From the NCBI RefSeq assembly GCF_000182925.2, contig NC_026501.1, forward strand, positions 1,178,001-1,242,000: a DNA stretch of 64,000 nt. The letters are read 5' to 3'. The notes below the pieces were generated by a model. That model was not told where the DNA came from, made no database searches, and worked only from the letters and a program-made list of their open reading frames with translations. Positions 22,615 to 33,902 of the stretch are shown here, piece by piece. Source of the stretch: Neurospora crassa OR74A (taxonomy: Eukaryota; Ascomycota; Sordariomycetes; Sordariales; Sordariaceae). The translations under genes were made by a program, and so were the position numbers. How positions within the stretch are numbered: position 1 is the first letter of the stretch; each line of letters begins with the position of its first letter.

Positions 22615-23199
22615 ATGCTCAGCTGGTAAGCCCCCTCTTCCAATCCACCATCTCACCAACCCTCTCTAACACGAACAAAAAACAAAAACAGGTACAAAGC
22701 CCAACTGGCCGCGCGCCCCCTCCTAACCCAAGCCGTCACAACCTCCATCCTCTTCGGCGTCGGCGACGTCGCCGCCCAACAGCTCGTCGACCGTCGAGGG
22801 CTGTCCAACCACGACCTGACGCGCACCGGTCGTATGGTCTTGTACGGCGGCGCCGTCTTCGGGCCCGCCGCCACCACGTGGTTCCGCTTCCTGCAAAAGC
22901 GCGTGGTCGTGCCCGGCAGCACCAACAAGACCATCCTGGCGCGGGTGGCGGCCGACCAGGGACTGTTTGCGCCGACTTTTATTGGGATTTTCCTGGGTTC
23001 CATGGCGGTCCTGGAGGGGACGGATGTGAAGGAGAAGTTGCAGAAGAATTACTGGGAGGCGTTGAGCACCAATTGGATGGTGTGGCCGTTTGTGCAGATG
23101 GTCAACTTTAAGGTGGTGCCGTTGGATCATCGCGTGTTGTTTGTGAATGTGATTAGTATTGGGTGGAACTGTTATTTGAGTTGGTTGAATGGGCAGTGA
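22615..23199 (+). CDS. sym1: SYM1, Mpv17/PMP22-family mitochondrial inner membrane protein
   Basis: Exon 1 (22615-22625) encodes only MLS plus two bases of the next codon. A 66-nt intron (22626-22691, GTAAGC donor, CTCTCTAAC branch, ACAG acceptor) follows, and exon 2 runs 22692-23199. The product is 172 residues, the length I recall for Neurospora SYM1. The family motifs are visible: [10 protein letters not shown] at the start, the GVGDVAAQQ segment, [18 protein letters not shown], and the C-terminal [21 protein letters not shown], which is the Mpv17/PMP22 signature. Yeast Sym1 is an inner-membrane channel-like protein required for ethanol metabolism under heat stress. The tiny first exon makes this gene easy to misannotate. 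Confidence 0.95.
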
Positions 23200-23460
23200 G
23201 TAAGGCGGTGGACTGCAAGGAAGGAAGGACCAATGTCTGCCTGTGGGCTCGCTGAGGGTACCTAGACAAGAAATAGATTTTGTTGTTTGTTGGGTTCAGC
23301 GGAGAGACATGCGAGGAGTTTCGGTTGGGAGTAAGCAGCCTGGGTACGATACTGCTGGCTCAATGCGTGTCATAAACCAAAACTTCTTTTTATCAATCAT
23401 ATTTCCCTCCCCCGTCTCGCGAACCCCAATCACTTCCTCAGCTCCAACCTCCAGCACAGT

Positions 23461-23564
23461 ACATACGATCATAGGCACTTGGGAAAAAATCTGTGATCCC
23501 GATCGTGTTCCCCTAGATAAGTCATTGGCCGCCAGACTCGTAGTAACAAGCTGGTGCTGTATGT
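23461..23564 (+). pseudogene. divergent 5S rRNA-like sequence, probably a 5S pseudogene
   Basis: The first 15 bases, ACATACGATCATAGG, match the start of Neurospora 5S rRNA at 14 positions as I recall it. The end, GGTGCTGTATGT, pairs with the start (ACATAC/GTATGT, helix I) and resembles the 5S 3' end. Between them lie recognisable A-box-like pieces (GATAAGTCA, GGCCGCC, GTAGTAA). A T5 run at 23566-23570 follows, as at a polymerase III terminator. The sequence is 104 nt against about 119 for the functional gene, the deficit being in the 3' half. No TATA-like element is seen about 29 bases upstream. Neurospora 5S genes are dispersed singly and include divergent types and pseudogenes, which fits. 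Confidence 0.5.
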
Positions 23565-23664
23565 CTTTTTGCTCAATATAAAAGTCACCCCCTTCGAGTA
23601 ACAGAGGAAAGGCATGCTGTACTCTGAACAAAGGCAACATAATCATTCGATAATTGTGTCTAGC

Positions 23665-24756
23665 TCAAATCTCCTCACTGAAGATGGTGTGCTCCTTGAC
23701 CCCCATCATTTTCAATTGGATCTGAACACTCTCCAACACCCTTTTCTTGACATTGACATCCTCAATGTCCTGGCCCAGCATCAAGCCATGGGTACTTTTG
23801 AAGTCATACTTCTTCAAGATCCCCCACATGCGCGCGATCTCATCTGCGCTGAGAGGGATCATGTTAGGGATGCTCCACATGAACGAGTACGAATTGGTAT
23901 CCTTTGGTCGTGAACGAGGCTCCCCCAGCGCGTTCACCTCCCAGTTGGACAGACCGGAGGGAGTGGTGAAGATTGTATCTGCTGTGAGCAGACGGCCTGA
24001 GTGAGGGATGTGGAGGACCACTTCAACTTGTTAGTTTATCATACACACACACACATGCAAATCCATCAATGTGATCTGAAAGAGTAGAAAAGACTTACAA
24101 CTACCCGGAAAGTGGCCCCCCAACTTGACAGCCACAACCCCCAGATCCTCTCCCTCTTTGTTCGCAATTCTCGTTTCCTCCTCGGTAATCTCCCTCTGGA
24201 TACCCTCATCCAGCCTCGCCCTCCACTTCTTATCATCCGCCGCCAGGTAAACAGGACAATCACCAAACGCCCTTGCCCACTCCAGATGCGTCGTGTAAAA
24301 GTGCGGATGGCTGATCACCATTGCATCGATGCCTCCCAGTTGCTTGATCGTCTGTACAGTCTCATCGTCCAAATAGGCGACGCAGTCCCATAGTACGTTC
24401 TTCCCCGAGGGGGTTCTGACAAGGATGGCGCGCTGGCCGATACCAAACTTGGGGGTTGTTATGATGGAGATGAGTTCTGCTTGCTTTAACTCGTCTATCG
24501 TTGCCTCTTTTGGCTCCGTTTTTGAGTTTGCTGCTTGGAACTTATCAAGTGAACTTAAGTACTTGTATGAGTGAAACTCATTCTTGTACTTGGGGGAAGT
24601 GGAGGAACGCAATTCGGAAAGGGTAGTAAAGGATTGCCCTGAGGGGGGCACGAATTGACGAGGGTCGTCGCAGATGAAGCAGGTCTTGAGGGAGGAGCGG
24701 TCGGTAGAGGGGTGTTGGGTGCCGCAGGCGGTGCAGATGAGGTATTGTTCGGTCAT
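23665..24756 (-). CDS. metallo-beta-lactamase-fold protein with N-terminal zinc ribbon
   Basis: Exons 24756-24099 and 24026-23665 give 339 residues. The 72-nt intron has a GTAAGT donor and a CTAAC branch immediately before the CAAG acceptor. The frame joins GHFPGS to FEVVLHIPHSGRLL. A putative zinc ribbon is formed by CxxC pairs at residues 8/11 and 26/29. The lactamase-like core follows: QRAILVRTPSGKNVLWDC, then the metal-motif position at residues 150-157, which reads HPHFYTTH instead of HxHxDH, a GHFPGS histidine at 215, and a late GRLLTADTIF segment with the expected metal-bridging Asp. The missing first-motif Asp suggests changed or lost hydrolase activity. Substrate unknown. It is divergent from the ZZ/EF-hand gene. 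Confidence 0.85.
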
Positions 24757-25418
24757 GGTGGTGGTGGTGGATGATGAGGTTGTTGTCGGTCGGATGGGTG
24801 TATCGTGATGCTGGAGTTGGGGTTAGGAAGAGAGAAGAAGTTGGGTTGGGTGGTGTATACAAGGCTGGTCAACAATGATGCGGGGAAAGGCTTCTTTGGA
24901 GGTGTAGTAACAACGTTGTGTCTTGCTTGGTCACGACATGAAAACAGAACATGGAACTTGAGCAATATCATCCTTTGCTATTTCCGAGTGTCTATCGACT
25001 CGATACCTTGCTTAATTACCACATGGGGTTGCCTAAAGTGGCATGTATACGTTGAAGATGCCCATTGCCTCGTCGTTGAATTGAACCAAGACGGATGATG
25101 ACGAAGGGAGAGTATCACAGAGGGTTGTGAGAACTGTAATGGGGAAGAGCCAGGGGGGATGTTAACAAATTGTGGGGTAAGCCAAGCACAGCACTGGAAG
25201 GTTTCAATGTTCCCCATTCAGTATTGTTTGCCGCTTCCACTCGGAAAGCTCAGCTCGGAGCTTTGAATTTGAAATTCGAACTTCGCGAATACTTCGCCCT
25301 ATCATACAAAGGAAAGGCATTGCGAAGTCACAACAAGCTTCACTTGCTTACCGCGCATCTTGCCACAACATGGTTACAAGCATGATACCATGAAAACACC
25401 ATCACGGTCATCACCACC
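24757..25418. other. divergent promoter region
   Basis: It lies between the start codons of the lactamase-fold gene (minus) and the ZZ/EF-hand gene (plus). GGTGGT/CCACCA repeats lie just upstream of the former. No coding signal is seen. Confidence 0.5.
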
Positions 25419-28280
25419 ATGGAACACCCAAGTGCCGCAGCTTCGACGCTGACAAGGCACCGGATCGGCGTCGCCCTCTTCTCCTGTGCTGCCGCCGCCT
25501 CCCTGGGCTACTTCTGCTACCGCATCTACAACCCGTCTCTCCCCGAACCTGATCCTTCTCGTCGAGTGCGCCGAAGCAATGCTGTCCGCCACCGCAGACG
25601 CTCTGCCCCCGATCTCGATCGCGACCGCCGCCGCTCCGATGTTTCTCAAGACTCCGCTACCGCTCGTGCCCTAGAAGGCAACCCAGACACTTCCAACGCC
25701 AACGCCAATGCCGAACCCGCCGATGCTCAGACTGTCGCCGACGACCAGGCGCTACAGGTCGCTGATGACGACTGGTGGAACGACAACGGCCCTGGGGACG
25801 GGTACGCCAATCACCGCGCCGGCCAGAATATCGTCAACCTTCTGTTTCGAGTTTCCGAGGACAATGCCAGGCGCAGCTCCTACGTTCACCGTGGCTGTCA
25901 GTGCAACGCTTGTGGAATAGTGCCCATTCGTGGCATTCGATACCGCTGCGCCAACTGTGCCGACTTCGACCTCTGCGAGACTTGCGAATCCCAAGACCTT
26001 CACATCAAGACACACGTTTTCTACAAGATCAAGGTTCCGGCCCCTAGGTTGGGTCCCCGCCAGCTCCAGCCCGTATGGTATCCAGGAAATCCCGACAACT
26101 GCGTGCGAGTTCTAAACAGGGCGGCCATCGCGAAACTGTCTCGATCGACTGGCTTGGAGCGTCCCGAACTAGAAGCCTTGTGGGAACAATGGACATTCTT
26201 GGCAAATACCGAGTGGAAGGAGGACCCGGACGGCCTCAACCTGGCCATGGATCGCAAGACCTTTGAGCGCACTCTCGTTCCATCTGGCTCGAACCGACAC
26301 AATGCCCCGAATCTACTGTACGACCGCATGTTCGCCTTCTACGACACCAACAACGATGATCTGATCGGCTTCTCCGAGTTCCTGCACGCCACCACCTACC
26401 GCAAAAGCAAGCACAGGCTTCTCAGCATCTTCAATGGCTACGATATCGACGGAGATGGCTATGTGGACCGCCGTGACTTTCTACGCTTGTTCCGCGCCTA
26501 TTACGTGCTTTTTAAAGAGATGCACAAGGACATGCTGGAAGGCCTCGACGATCAGGTCATGAGCTCTAACGAAGTCAAGCAGCTGATTTCTAGTAGACAT
26601 CCTGTGAGCAGCTTCTTTGGTCGGGAAGGTGCTATCCCTCGATCGGATAGTGATCGGCCCCTGTATGGAAAGGTTTTTACCAGCAACGGTGACGTGCGAA
26701 TCATGGACGGACGCACCAGCGCTGTCAACGAGGACAAACCCGACACAGCTGATCGTGAGGCCGTGCTTGAGAGCATTTTCCAGCAGGAAAACCGCGATAG
26801 CGAATCCCTTTTCGCTGCTATCCTGGACGAATACAACAATCAGGAGGCGAACGGGATGCCCAGAGAGTCCCTGCGCTACTTTGCTGCCTTGCTGAACCCA
26901 CCTGCCCGCGTCGAGGACCTACCTTCGTTGCTTACTGGTCGACGACGGGAAGGCGACGATCTCCTCTTTGTTACTAACCCCGACGAAGATCATGACGGGA
27001 CGAGCGAGGAAGAGGATGGACACCGCGATCGTACCAGAGCCCACCAGGACGACTCAGACCAAAACATCATTCGTGGTGAGGGATTTGTCATGAGGATGAA
27101 CGACGACGCCGATGCCCGATACCGCCGTTATGCCCGTGCCGAAAGAAACGTGCGGAAAAAGCTCATTGAACGCTACAAGAGACGACAATTTTACTTGGAT
27201 GAGGAAGAGGGTGCATTGCCCCCGGACTATTGGGACCCAGAAGACGACATCTTGGCCAACCTGAATGGAGTGGGCGAGAGTTCCAAACCGGTATCGCCAC
27301 GCTCGCCATCATCCCCCAAGGTCCGGTTTGCCGAGGACGTGGACGATTATGATACCCAGTCCAACCCATCTACATCCTCGCGAAGCATTCCTGAGCGGTG
27401 GGGAGGTATGGAGATCCCCGGTGCCGAAAAAGACGCCGGCAAAGAGGTCTTTTACCAGGTTGTCCAGCAAGCCTTCAATGAGCTCCTCGATAGGCTCTTC
27501 AAGTTCAAGGAGGACATAGCGATTCGGTGTGCCGAGACCAAGGCTGTCCGCGACAAGTACCGCCCATTGCTCGAGTCTATTGAAAAAGGCATGGTGCAAC
27601 ATGCCGACGGCAGCATGATTCAAAAGGCGGCCGAAGAAATGCTGTTCTTCCGTCCGTCAGAAGATATCAATGACCGGGACGGCGAGAAGCCCATCAGCGA
27701 GCAGAATCTACAGGAGCTACTGGCGGCTAGTGGCTATAGTATCGATGAGACCTCTCAAGCTGAAGCTGAGCCTACCGAAGAATCGCAACACGAAACCGGT
27801 ATTCAAGATCCCACCAACGGCGCTGAAACTGTCGAGGCGGTAGAAGAGGTGCATCACAACGAACCGAGTGCTTCCACTTCCAGTTACTGCGATCCGACAC
27901 TGCCTCAGTTCCGACCCAACTCTATGTCTGAAACTATGCCTCCTACCTCGGTCTCTGGAGAGACCCAAGACTACTCTTCACCTAAAGGAAAGGCCAACGA
28001 GGCCGATGCCGCCGCCATCCCTTCTGCACCCTCTAGCAAAACTACGGCAGAAGGTCACCACGACGCAAGCCAAGAACCGCAAGATCCTTCAAACATCCCA
28101 ATTAATACTCTTGTCCAATGGCGATTCCTTGACCTAGCCGAAAAGGAGGCCAAAGAGCGTGGCGGCTGGGGTAGACTCAACTATGAAGAGTTTGAAACTG
28201 CCTGGAAGCTGGAAGAGGAACATGGTAACCGTCTCGACTACCTCGGGACATGGATTGACTTTTGCATTCCATATCATTAG
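25419..28280 (+). CDS. ZZ zinc-finger and EF-hand membrane protein
   Basis: 953 residues in one exon. A hydrophobic segment at residues 15-34 (RIGVALFSCAAAASLGYFCY) looks like a signal anchor. A ZZ-type zinc finger spans about residues 157-199 (HRGCQCNACGIVPIRGIRYR, CANCADFDLCETCE, then His195 and His199). Two adjacent EF-hand calcium loops follow: residues 309-320 (DTNNDDLIGFSE) and 342-353 (DIDGDGYVDRRD, Asp rather than Glu at position 12). The rest is charged and mostly disordered, with an acidic stretch near 525 and a conserved-looking C-terminal segment ending WLDY-like (RLDYLGTWIDFCIPYH). ZZ fingers bind N-terminal degrons or modified histone tails in other proteins. A calcium-responsive membrane adaptor is inferred, with no known partner. 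Confidence 0.9.
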   Translation: MEHPSAAASTLTRHRIGVALFSCAAAASLGYFCYRIYNPSLPEPDPSRRVRRSNAVRHRRRSAPDLDRDRRRSDVSQDSATARALEGNPDTSNANANAEPADAQTVADDQALQVADDDWWNDNGPGDGYANHRAGQNIVNLLFRVSEDNARRSSYVHRGCQCNACGIVPIRGIRYRCANCADFDLCETCESQDLHIKTHVFYKIKVPAPRLGPRQLQPVWYPGNPDNCVRVLNRAAIAKLSRSTGLERPELEALWEQWTFLANTEWKEDPDGLNLAMDRKTFERTLVPSGSNRHNAPNLLYDRMFAFYDTNNDDLIGFSEFLHATTYRKSKHRLLSIFNGYDIDGDGYVDRRDFLRLFRAYYVLFKEMHKDMLEGLDDQVMSSNEVKQLISSRHPVSSFFGREGAIPRSDSDRPLYGKVFTSNGDVRIMDGRTSAVNEDKPDTADREAVLESIFQQENRDSESLFAAILDEYNNQEANGMPRESLRYFAALLNPPARVEDLPSLLTGRRREGDDLLFVTNPDEDHDGTSEEEDGHRDRTRAHQDDSDQNIIRGEGFVMRMNDDADARYRRYARAERNVRKKLIERYKRRQFYLDEEEGALPPDYWDPEDDILANLNGVGESSKPVSPRSPSSPKVRFAEDVDDYDTQSNPSTSSRSIPERWGGMEIPGAEKDAGKEVFYQVVQQAFNELLDRLFKFKEDIAIRCAETKAVRDKYRPLLESIEKGMVQHADGSMIQKAAEEMLFFRPSEDINDRDGEKPISEQNLQELLAASGYSIDETSQAEAEPTEESQHETGIQDPTNGAETVEAVEEVHHNEPSASTSSYCDPTLPQFRPNSMSETMPPTSVSGETQDYSSPKGKANEADAAAIPSAPSSKTTAEGHHDASQEPQDPSNIPINTLVQWRFLDLAEKEAKERGGWGRLNYEEFETAWKLEEEHGNRLDYLGTWIDFCIPYH

Positions 28281-31200
28281 TGGTGTTTATTCCGACCAGT
28301 TGTTGTTGGAAGTTATTGAGGAGGTGTACCGCGGACTAAGCCAGGATGAAGGAAACGAACAATCCTCGCGGTTTCCTCTTTTCTTGAATAAGCGACTATT
28401 TCGTGGCATACGGTACTCGCTGGAGTTAGTAATCGTGATGCGAAACGAAGTTTGGTCGGGAATTTGGGTCAAGTTCATCCACCTGGGCCAACATTCGCGT
28501 TGGAATGTCCGCCATGATTCCTTCACATGGCTATGAGGCCGAGTTCGATACGACATTCAACATCCTCTCCCGCACGCAAAAAGCGACCCTCACGGCAACT
28601 CTGTGAAGTACGCAGGCTCTTGTCGCTTGATCACGCTGTACTCAGGAGTAATTAGCAAAAAGTTACTTCTACCCCAAAGACAACATACTAGCCGGTGCAC
28701 AATAACCGCTGGGTGGTACTACTAGCCCAAAAGCCAGATTCAGCATCACTACGTCTGGGTCTTCATGTCTGTCGACCCTGCCCTATGTACATACACTATC
28801 CTCATATGAGAGAAATAGCCGCTGAAGTTGCTAGTAGCTCGATCTGGGTAGACCCTAGAAACGCAAAAAAGAATAGCGAAGGAGTGAGCGAGCTGAACAA
28901 AGGAAGGATAAGCGAGAGGAGGAGGGGAAAATAAGTGACAGAAGCCCCCAGGAACTAAGTAGTGTTCTTGAGAGGGGAGATTGTATCTCTATAGAAATTG
29001 GGAGATGGTGGAGAAAGTGTTGAAGAATACAAACAGACTTGTATAAGAATCCTCATTCAAATGTAGTAGTGGACAACCTAGCGACCGAGTCCGTGGCAAG
29101 CGTTACGTTACACGCCTACGCTACATTATTTTGGTTTGTCGACATTGACCTCGATTCAATGCTGGATATCGTCCAAATGAGACACGCGAATCCAATAGTC
29201 AGCTGGAGCTAAGCTACGAAATTAACAATCCCTTCATTGCTCACTAACTTCTCACAATATCTCCCATGTCTACAATCCATTATAGAGATCCCCATACAAC
29301 CTGCACTCCACTACTAGTAACATCAACCAGACAACTCATTTTCTATACCTGAATATCCAAGAAGACCCCACAAAGACACTCGAAGACCCCCCCTCCTCGC
29401 CCCCTTTTTTCGTTTCCAAAGTATATCAGACGTAACCTGCCCGCTGCTGCTGCTGCTCCCGCCGCCGCCGCCTTGGCTCGTATCTTCCGAAGTGACACCC
29501 GTCGGTCGGCGTCCCTCATGTAATGTATGAGATCTGTATCATGCTGTGGTAGGTAAGGTACGGACGGGATGTTGTGGTACTGTGATTTGTGATTTGTGAT
29601 TTGTGATGGGGGGGAGAAAAAAAAAAAGAGGTGGAAGAATGGGAGTTACACGGCGGGCACGACATAATCCTCAGGAAAAGGAAAAAAAAAAAAAAAATTC
29701 TAGCTTCTTCCGAGTAGAGAGAAGCAACTTAGCTAAAGAAGATCAAGGTTTGGGATGTTGGGCAGATAGGTACTTAGGTGGGTATCTTGGTCATGGAAGA
29801 ATCGTTGTTGATTTATTAGGTAGGGAGGTAGGTAGGTTGAGCGAGAGGTTTCGATATCGGTTTCGGCTTGAAGAGCCTTTCTCTGCTATGTATGTATGTA
29901 TATATGTACACTTTGTAAGTAGTGTACATAGCTTGGGAAGTGAATTCGCGAAACTCAAGGGGGCAAGTAGGTGATTTAATGTCAAAAGTCAAAAGTCGTG
30001 CGAATTGTCTACACTAGATGTTTGAAGCTGCCGCGGTGTAACCGATTTAGATCTGGATTTTGCTGGTCCTATGCAGGTTCATGGTGACAATTCATCTTAG
30101 TGGGCAATTCCCAACATGACAACATCGGCAATTGACAAGTCCAGCTACAGCGGAGATGGACAAGGTCTCCATATCGTACTTTGTACATCATCAAAGAGAT
30201 CTCGGTAACGCGCAGCGAACAGAACAAGGACGGGTTTGATACTTAATGAGTACTTCTATGGGGCCTGACGGTTCAGCTCCAGCATGGTGTATATCTGTGA
30301 GTGATACACTTCTTTTTCCTCTCTCTCGAAGGAGCGCGATAAAGGCATATGGTGTTGAACCCGATCGAGAAAGCTAATGATTTGTCTGTCTTGTTTATAT
30401 AGCAACATTCCCATTCGCAGTTTGTGAAAGGTGTTCTGATTTGGTAACCAAACCGCAACGATCAACGGCGGCCTCACTTCAGACTTGTTACTCGATCAGA
30501 TGTCAATCAATGACAGTTCTCCAATCAAACGAATTCTGAGCCAGAATGTCGGTGACTTTGGATCATAGATATCGGATGGATGGATGGTGACCTCACGAAC
30601 GGAAGGAAGCAGGGTCCTTGAACTGCGCTCATTGGTGGTTGGAAGTTTGGGAAAAGCAAAAGCTGGGGTTGGCAATCACCTCGTCTATTCGTCTCAGCCA
30701 GCCGAGACAGCGAAAAGGAGCTTAACCAGCGTAAGCCACTCGAATACATAAATCCCTCCGGCGCTCAACAGAAGTGCATGTCGTTTTGATATTGGACATT
30801 GAATGGGACATCATAATCGGCCGGGGGGGTTGAGGTAGCCGAAGGGGCTTCTAACAAGACTGAGATGAGCTGGGTTTCGGACGCACGTGCGGATGGTGTT
30901 CCCCCCCTTTCCTACTTCTCTTCATCCCATACATATCCATAGGCTTTGATAATGTGATATGGAGCGAACAGAACGGCGTAGTTATGGGGTTAAGTAGCTT
31001 GGACGGCGTTAGTTCTCCTTTGGGATTTAACCCATAAATACATCGAACCGATAGATAGTTGGTGAGCCGGATAGTCACTGGTGTAGTCATAATTTGTTTT
31101 GAGATCGTTTTGACGAGCAGGTCCAACTGTGAAAAGTCCAGCGTTTGAAGTGTCTTGGTACTTACCTCCTAGGTAGTTAATTTCTGTCAGGCAATTTGAA

Positions 31201-33649
31201 TGCCAGCATGTGCCGAGGACAAGAACTGATATTCTCACACTATTGATAAATACCCAGGTTAATCGCTGTATCTCGGTTCAAGGCATAGAATCTAAGCTCA
31301 AAGAACAGGACAATCGGAACCGAAATCAAACATCCTTGGCGCGGCTATAGATGTCCGAGAGGTCCAAGTTTTCTACTATGATACATATGTGTTTCAAGTT
31401 AAGTGTCGATCACCTCCAGTTCGCCCCAGCTGGATGATACAGAAGAATCCCAAAGCGTCAAGATGTGATAATAGACCTTGGCTCTCTGCCAAACATTCTC
31501 ATCGAAACGGCGAGCTGCGTAATAGACTATCTGGTTCGTGCGTCTCAAGTTTCATCCTCAGAAATTTCACACAGGGAAAGAAGGAGGAGTTGGAACCGGA
31601 AATGGAAATAGATGATCTGATAACCACAGAACATGCACTTTCGGGAAAGGATATGTATGTAAGATGCACGATGTAGTGGAATGCAGACCCCGTCTTTGCG
31701 TTCGTACGTTATGTACACGTACATACATACATAGCGGCGGTACGTACGTAATCAGGCACTCGGGCATGTATTTTGGGTGACCTACAGCCGGGGGTATAAG
31801 TTTGGACTGAAGATGAATGAATGTAACAATGGTGAGGTCTTTGAATGTCAGTAATTATCATCATCAACCACCTTATGGGAACCTATTTCTAATTGCTCTC
31901 CCGCTTCCTCGTGCACAGCTCATCGAATACCTATGTTTTGATGCGCACACAAACGTCTCCATCCACAGCCATTCACGCGGAGTTCAGTTCCCCGCGGTGA
32001 TCCTCGCCCAAACTTGTCGCACACCGTGAACCGGAGCTGTATCAATGCCCGACCTAGAGGATCTCTGAGAGGGGAACGCATGGTGCTAGCGATTCCGGAA
32101 GCAGGAACTCGCAGGCAAAAAGTAACCGGAAAACACGACATCAACACGCAAAGGCACATGAAAAGACAGGCCAGACCCTTTCCCTCACTGCGTCCGGGCA
32201 TCATCACTTGTCTTTAAAGTGGAAAAAAAAAATGAAGATGGAACCAATTGCACCCACGCGTCATATCTTATACATCGTAGATCTCTCCCCTACCTAGGCG
32301 GCTGCTGCAGCACTGGGGATTTCCAAGCCCAACCAAACGCGGGGTAGAAAAAAGATATGTTGTATCAAATACTAACTCCAGGCCTGGACCCCGGCCGTAC
32401 CTGGTATGTAGATTTCCTCCTCTTGTGCGGACGAGTCAGAAGGTCGGAGATCTTCACACACACACGAGATTCGCGAATTGGAGATTTACAGGTTCGAGAT
32501 TTGGAGATTTTTCTTTTCCACGTTCGGGATTCGTCCAGGTCGCCAAAGCCACGCGGGATTGACGCGCATTCATTGTCACTCTACACGTTACGGGCGTGGT
32601 TCCTGAGACGAGTACTGAGACGAGACACCATCTCTTGGTAACCGCGTTTTTCGTCCCCGTAGCCGCGCTTCCTGAACCTTATCTCGTTCCTTCTTCTTCG
32701 CGCGGCGCGATCATGATGTCGACATCATCACGAATTCCTTATACCTGGTTCGACGCGGAGTCATTGGCTCATATGGCACGTTCCTCTTTGGCCACTCCCA
32801 TTACCTTTTTTCCCCCCTCTCTTTCCCTACCAAGGCAGCGAAGCAGCAGGCAGCTTCCCCTCGCAGCTTTTCTGGTAGGAAATTTTCCCTCAGGTAACAT
32901 CTCGCAAAGATACCTATCACATCGCCTCATCCAGATATGGCGCTTATGTACGGCGTAGCATGCGGAGGAAGACATCCCCGAACGCAACAAGCCTGTGTTA
33001 TAAGTGGTGGTGGTGGTCTTGCGGTGTGATATATGCTTCACGACTTGCGTTGAAAGCTATCGACACGCTTCATGCTTCATGCTTCATGCTTCATGCTTCA
33101 TGCTTCATGCTTTGCTGACATTGCCGCTGTATCCTGTGGCATGTGTAAGTACCTATGCTTGCACTCGATCCGACATTGTCTTATCCTGCGTTTGTGGCTG
33201 GAGGCATCCAACAACAACAACAAGGCTCTCGACCTCATCGTCCGGTCCGCGTCCAGTCTTCGGTACGGATGGTCTGTCTTGATCGCAATGACACCACGTA
33301 CAGACATCACAGCGCTGACGGATAGACGGATGGACGGCCATACTCCTTCCCCGTGATCACGCGTCAAGGCGCATGCCATCTCCGTCCTGTCTTCAGGCAC
33401 GATTGTCACACTTATCACCAAGTCCCATCCGCATAAATGTGAAATCTGGACTGGCTCAGTGTTCCCATCCATCAACTGAGGTAGGCTGGTACGGACACAC
33501 GGGCTCAGACCAGAAATCCAAACGGCTTGTATTGGGTTGCAGAATATTGTAATCGCCACCTCACTGTAGGCAGACGTCCAAGGCTTCGGCGGCTTGACCG
33601 CGCCGCTGCTCGATATCAGGCCACACCGTTGCACGGCTTGAAATATATA
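28281..33649. other. gene-poor intergenic DNA
   Basis: Normal base composition, not RIP-like, with only short open frames on both strands. It includes CTG/CCG triplet runs near 29445-29472, GTGATTT tandem copies near 29580-29605, purine runs near 29620 and 29680, GTAT/TACATA microsatellites (29889-29905 and 31711-31745), and a (TTCATGC)6 minisatellite. Some of it is likely 3' UTR of the upstream gene. Noncoding transcripts cannot be excluded. Confidence 0.5.
33069..33110. repeat. 7-bp tandem repeat, six copies
   Basis: TTCATGC is repeated six times without change. Confidence 0.95.
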
Positions 33650-33651
33650 TA

Positions 33652-33900
33652 CCGTAGAAACTCGGTAAACTGGCAAACCTCTAACCCTCTTTGAGCGCCC
33701 GATTGTAAGCACAGGAAGCAGCATACTCCTGTACATATGTCCGCTCAGTTAGTGAAAGCTCTACAATACTGGACAACACTATCCTACCTGCGTTTCAATG
33801 CACAGGTTCGGACTTGAGCATTACAGATCTGCCTGTAATCATGCCCCAAAACCCTCTTTTGGGTGCATTAGAGGTTTGCCAGTTTACCGAGTTTCTACGG
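33652..33900. mobile_element. 249-bp MITE related to the pogo-like element at 41286-51432
   Basis: Perfect 33-bp terminal inverted repeats begin CCGTAGAAACTCGGTAAACT, and TA flanks both sides (33650-33651 and 33901-33902). The first 29 bases of the repeat match those of the large element except at the innermost positions. Subterminal blocks match too: the left block with AAGCACAGGAAGCAGCATA, and the right block with TTTCAATGCACAGG and ACAGATCTGCCTGTA. There is no coding capacity. It is not RIP-mutated, as expected for a repeat below the RIP length threshold of a few hundred bp. Confidence 0.9.
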
Positions 33901-33902
33901 TA

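Noticed and set aside
33098-33736. 212-codon minus-strand open frame, the longest in the gene-poor region
   Set aside because: It runs across a 7-bp minisatellite and into the MITE, and has no recognisable motif; judged a chance frame.
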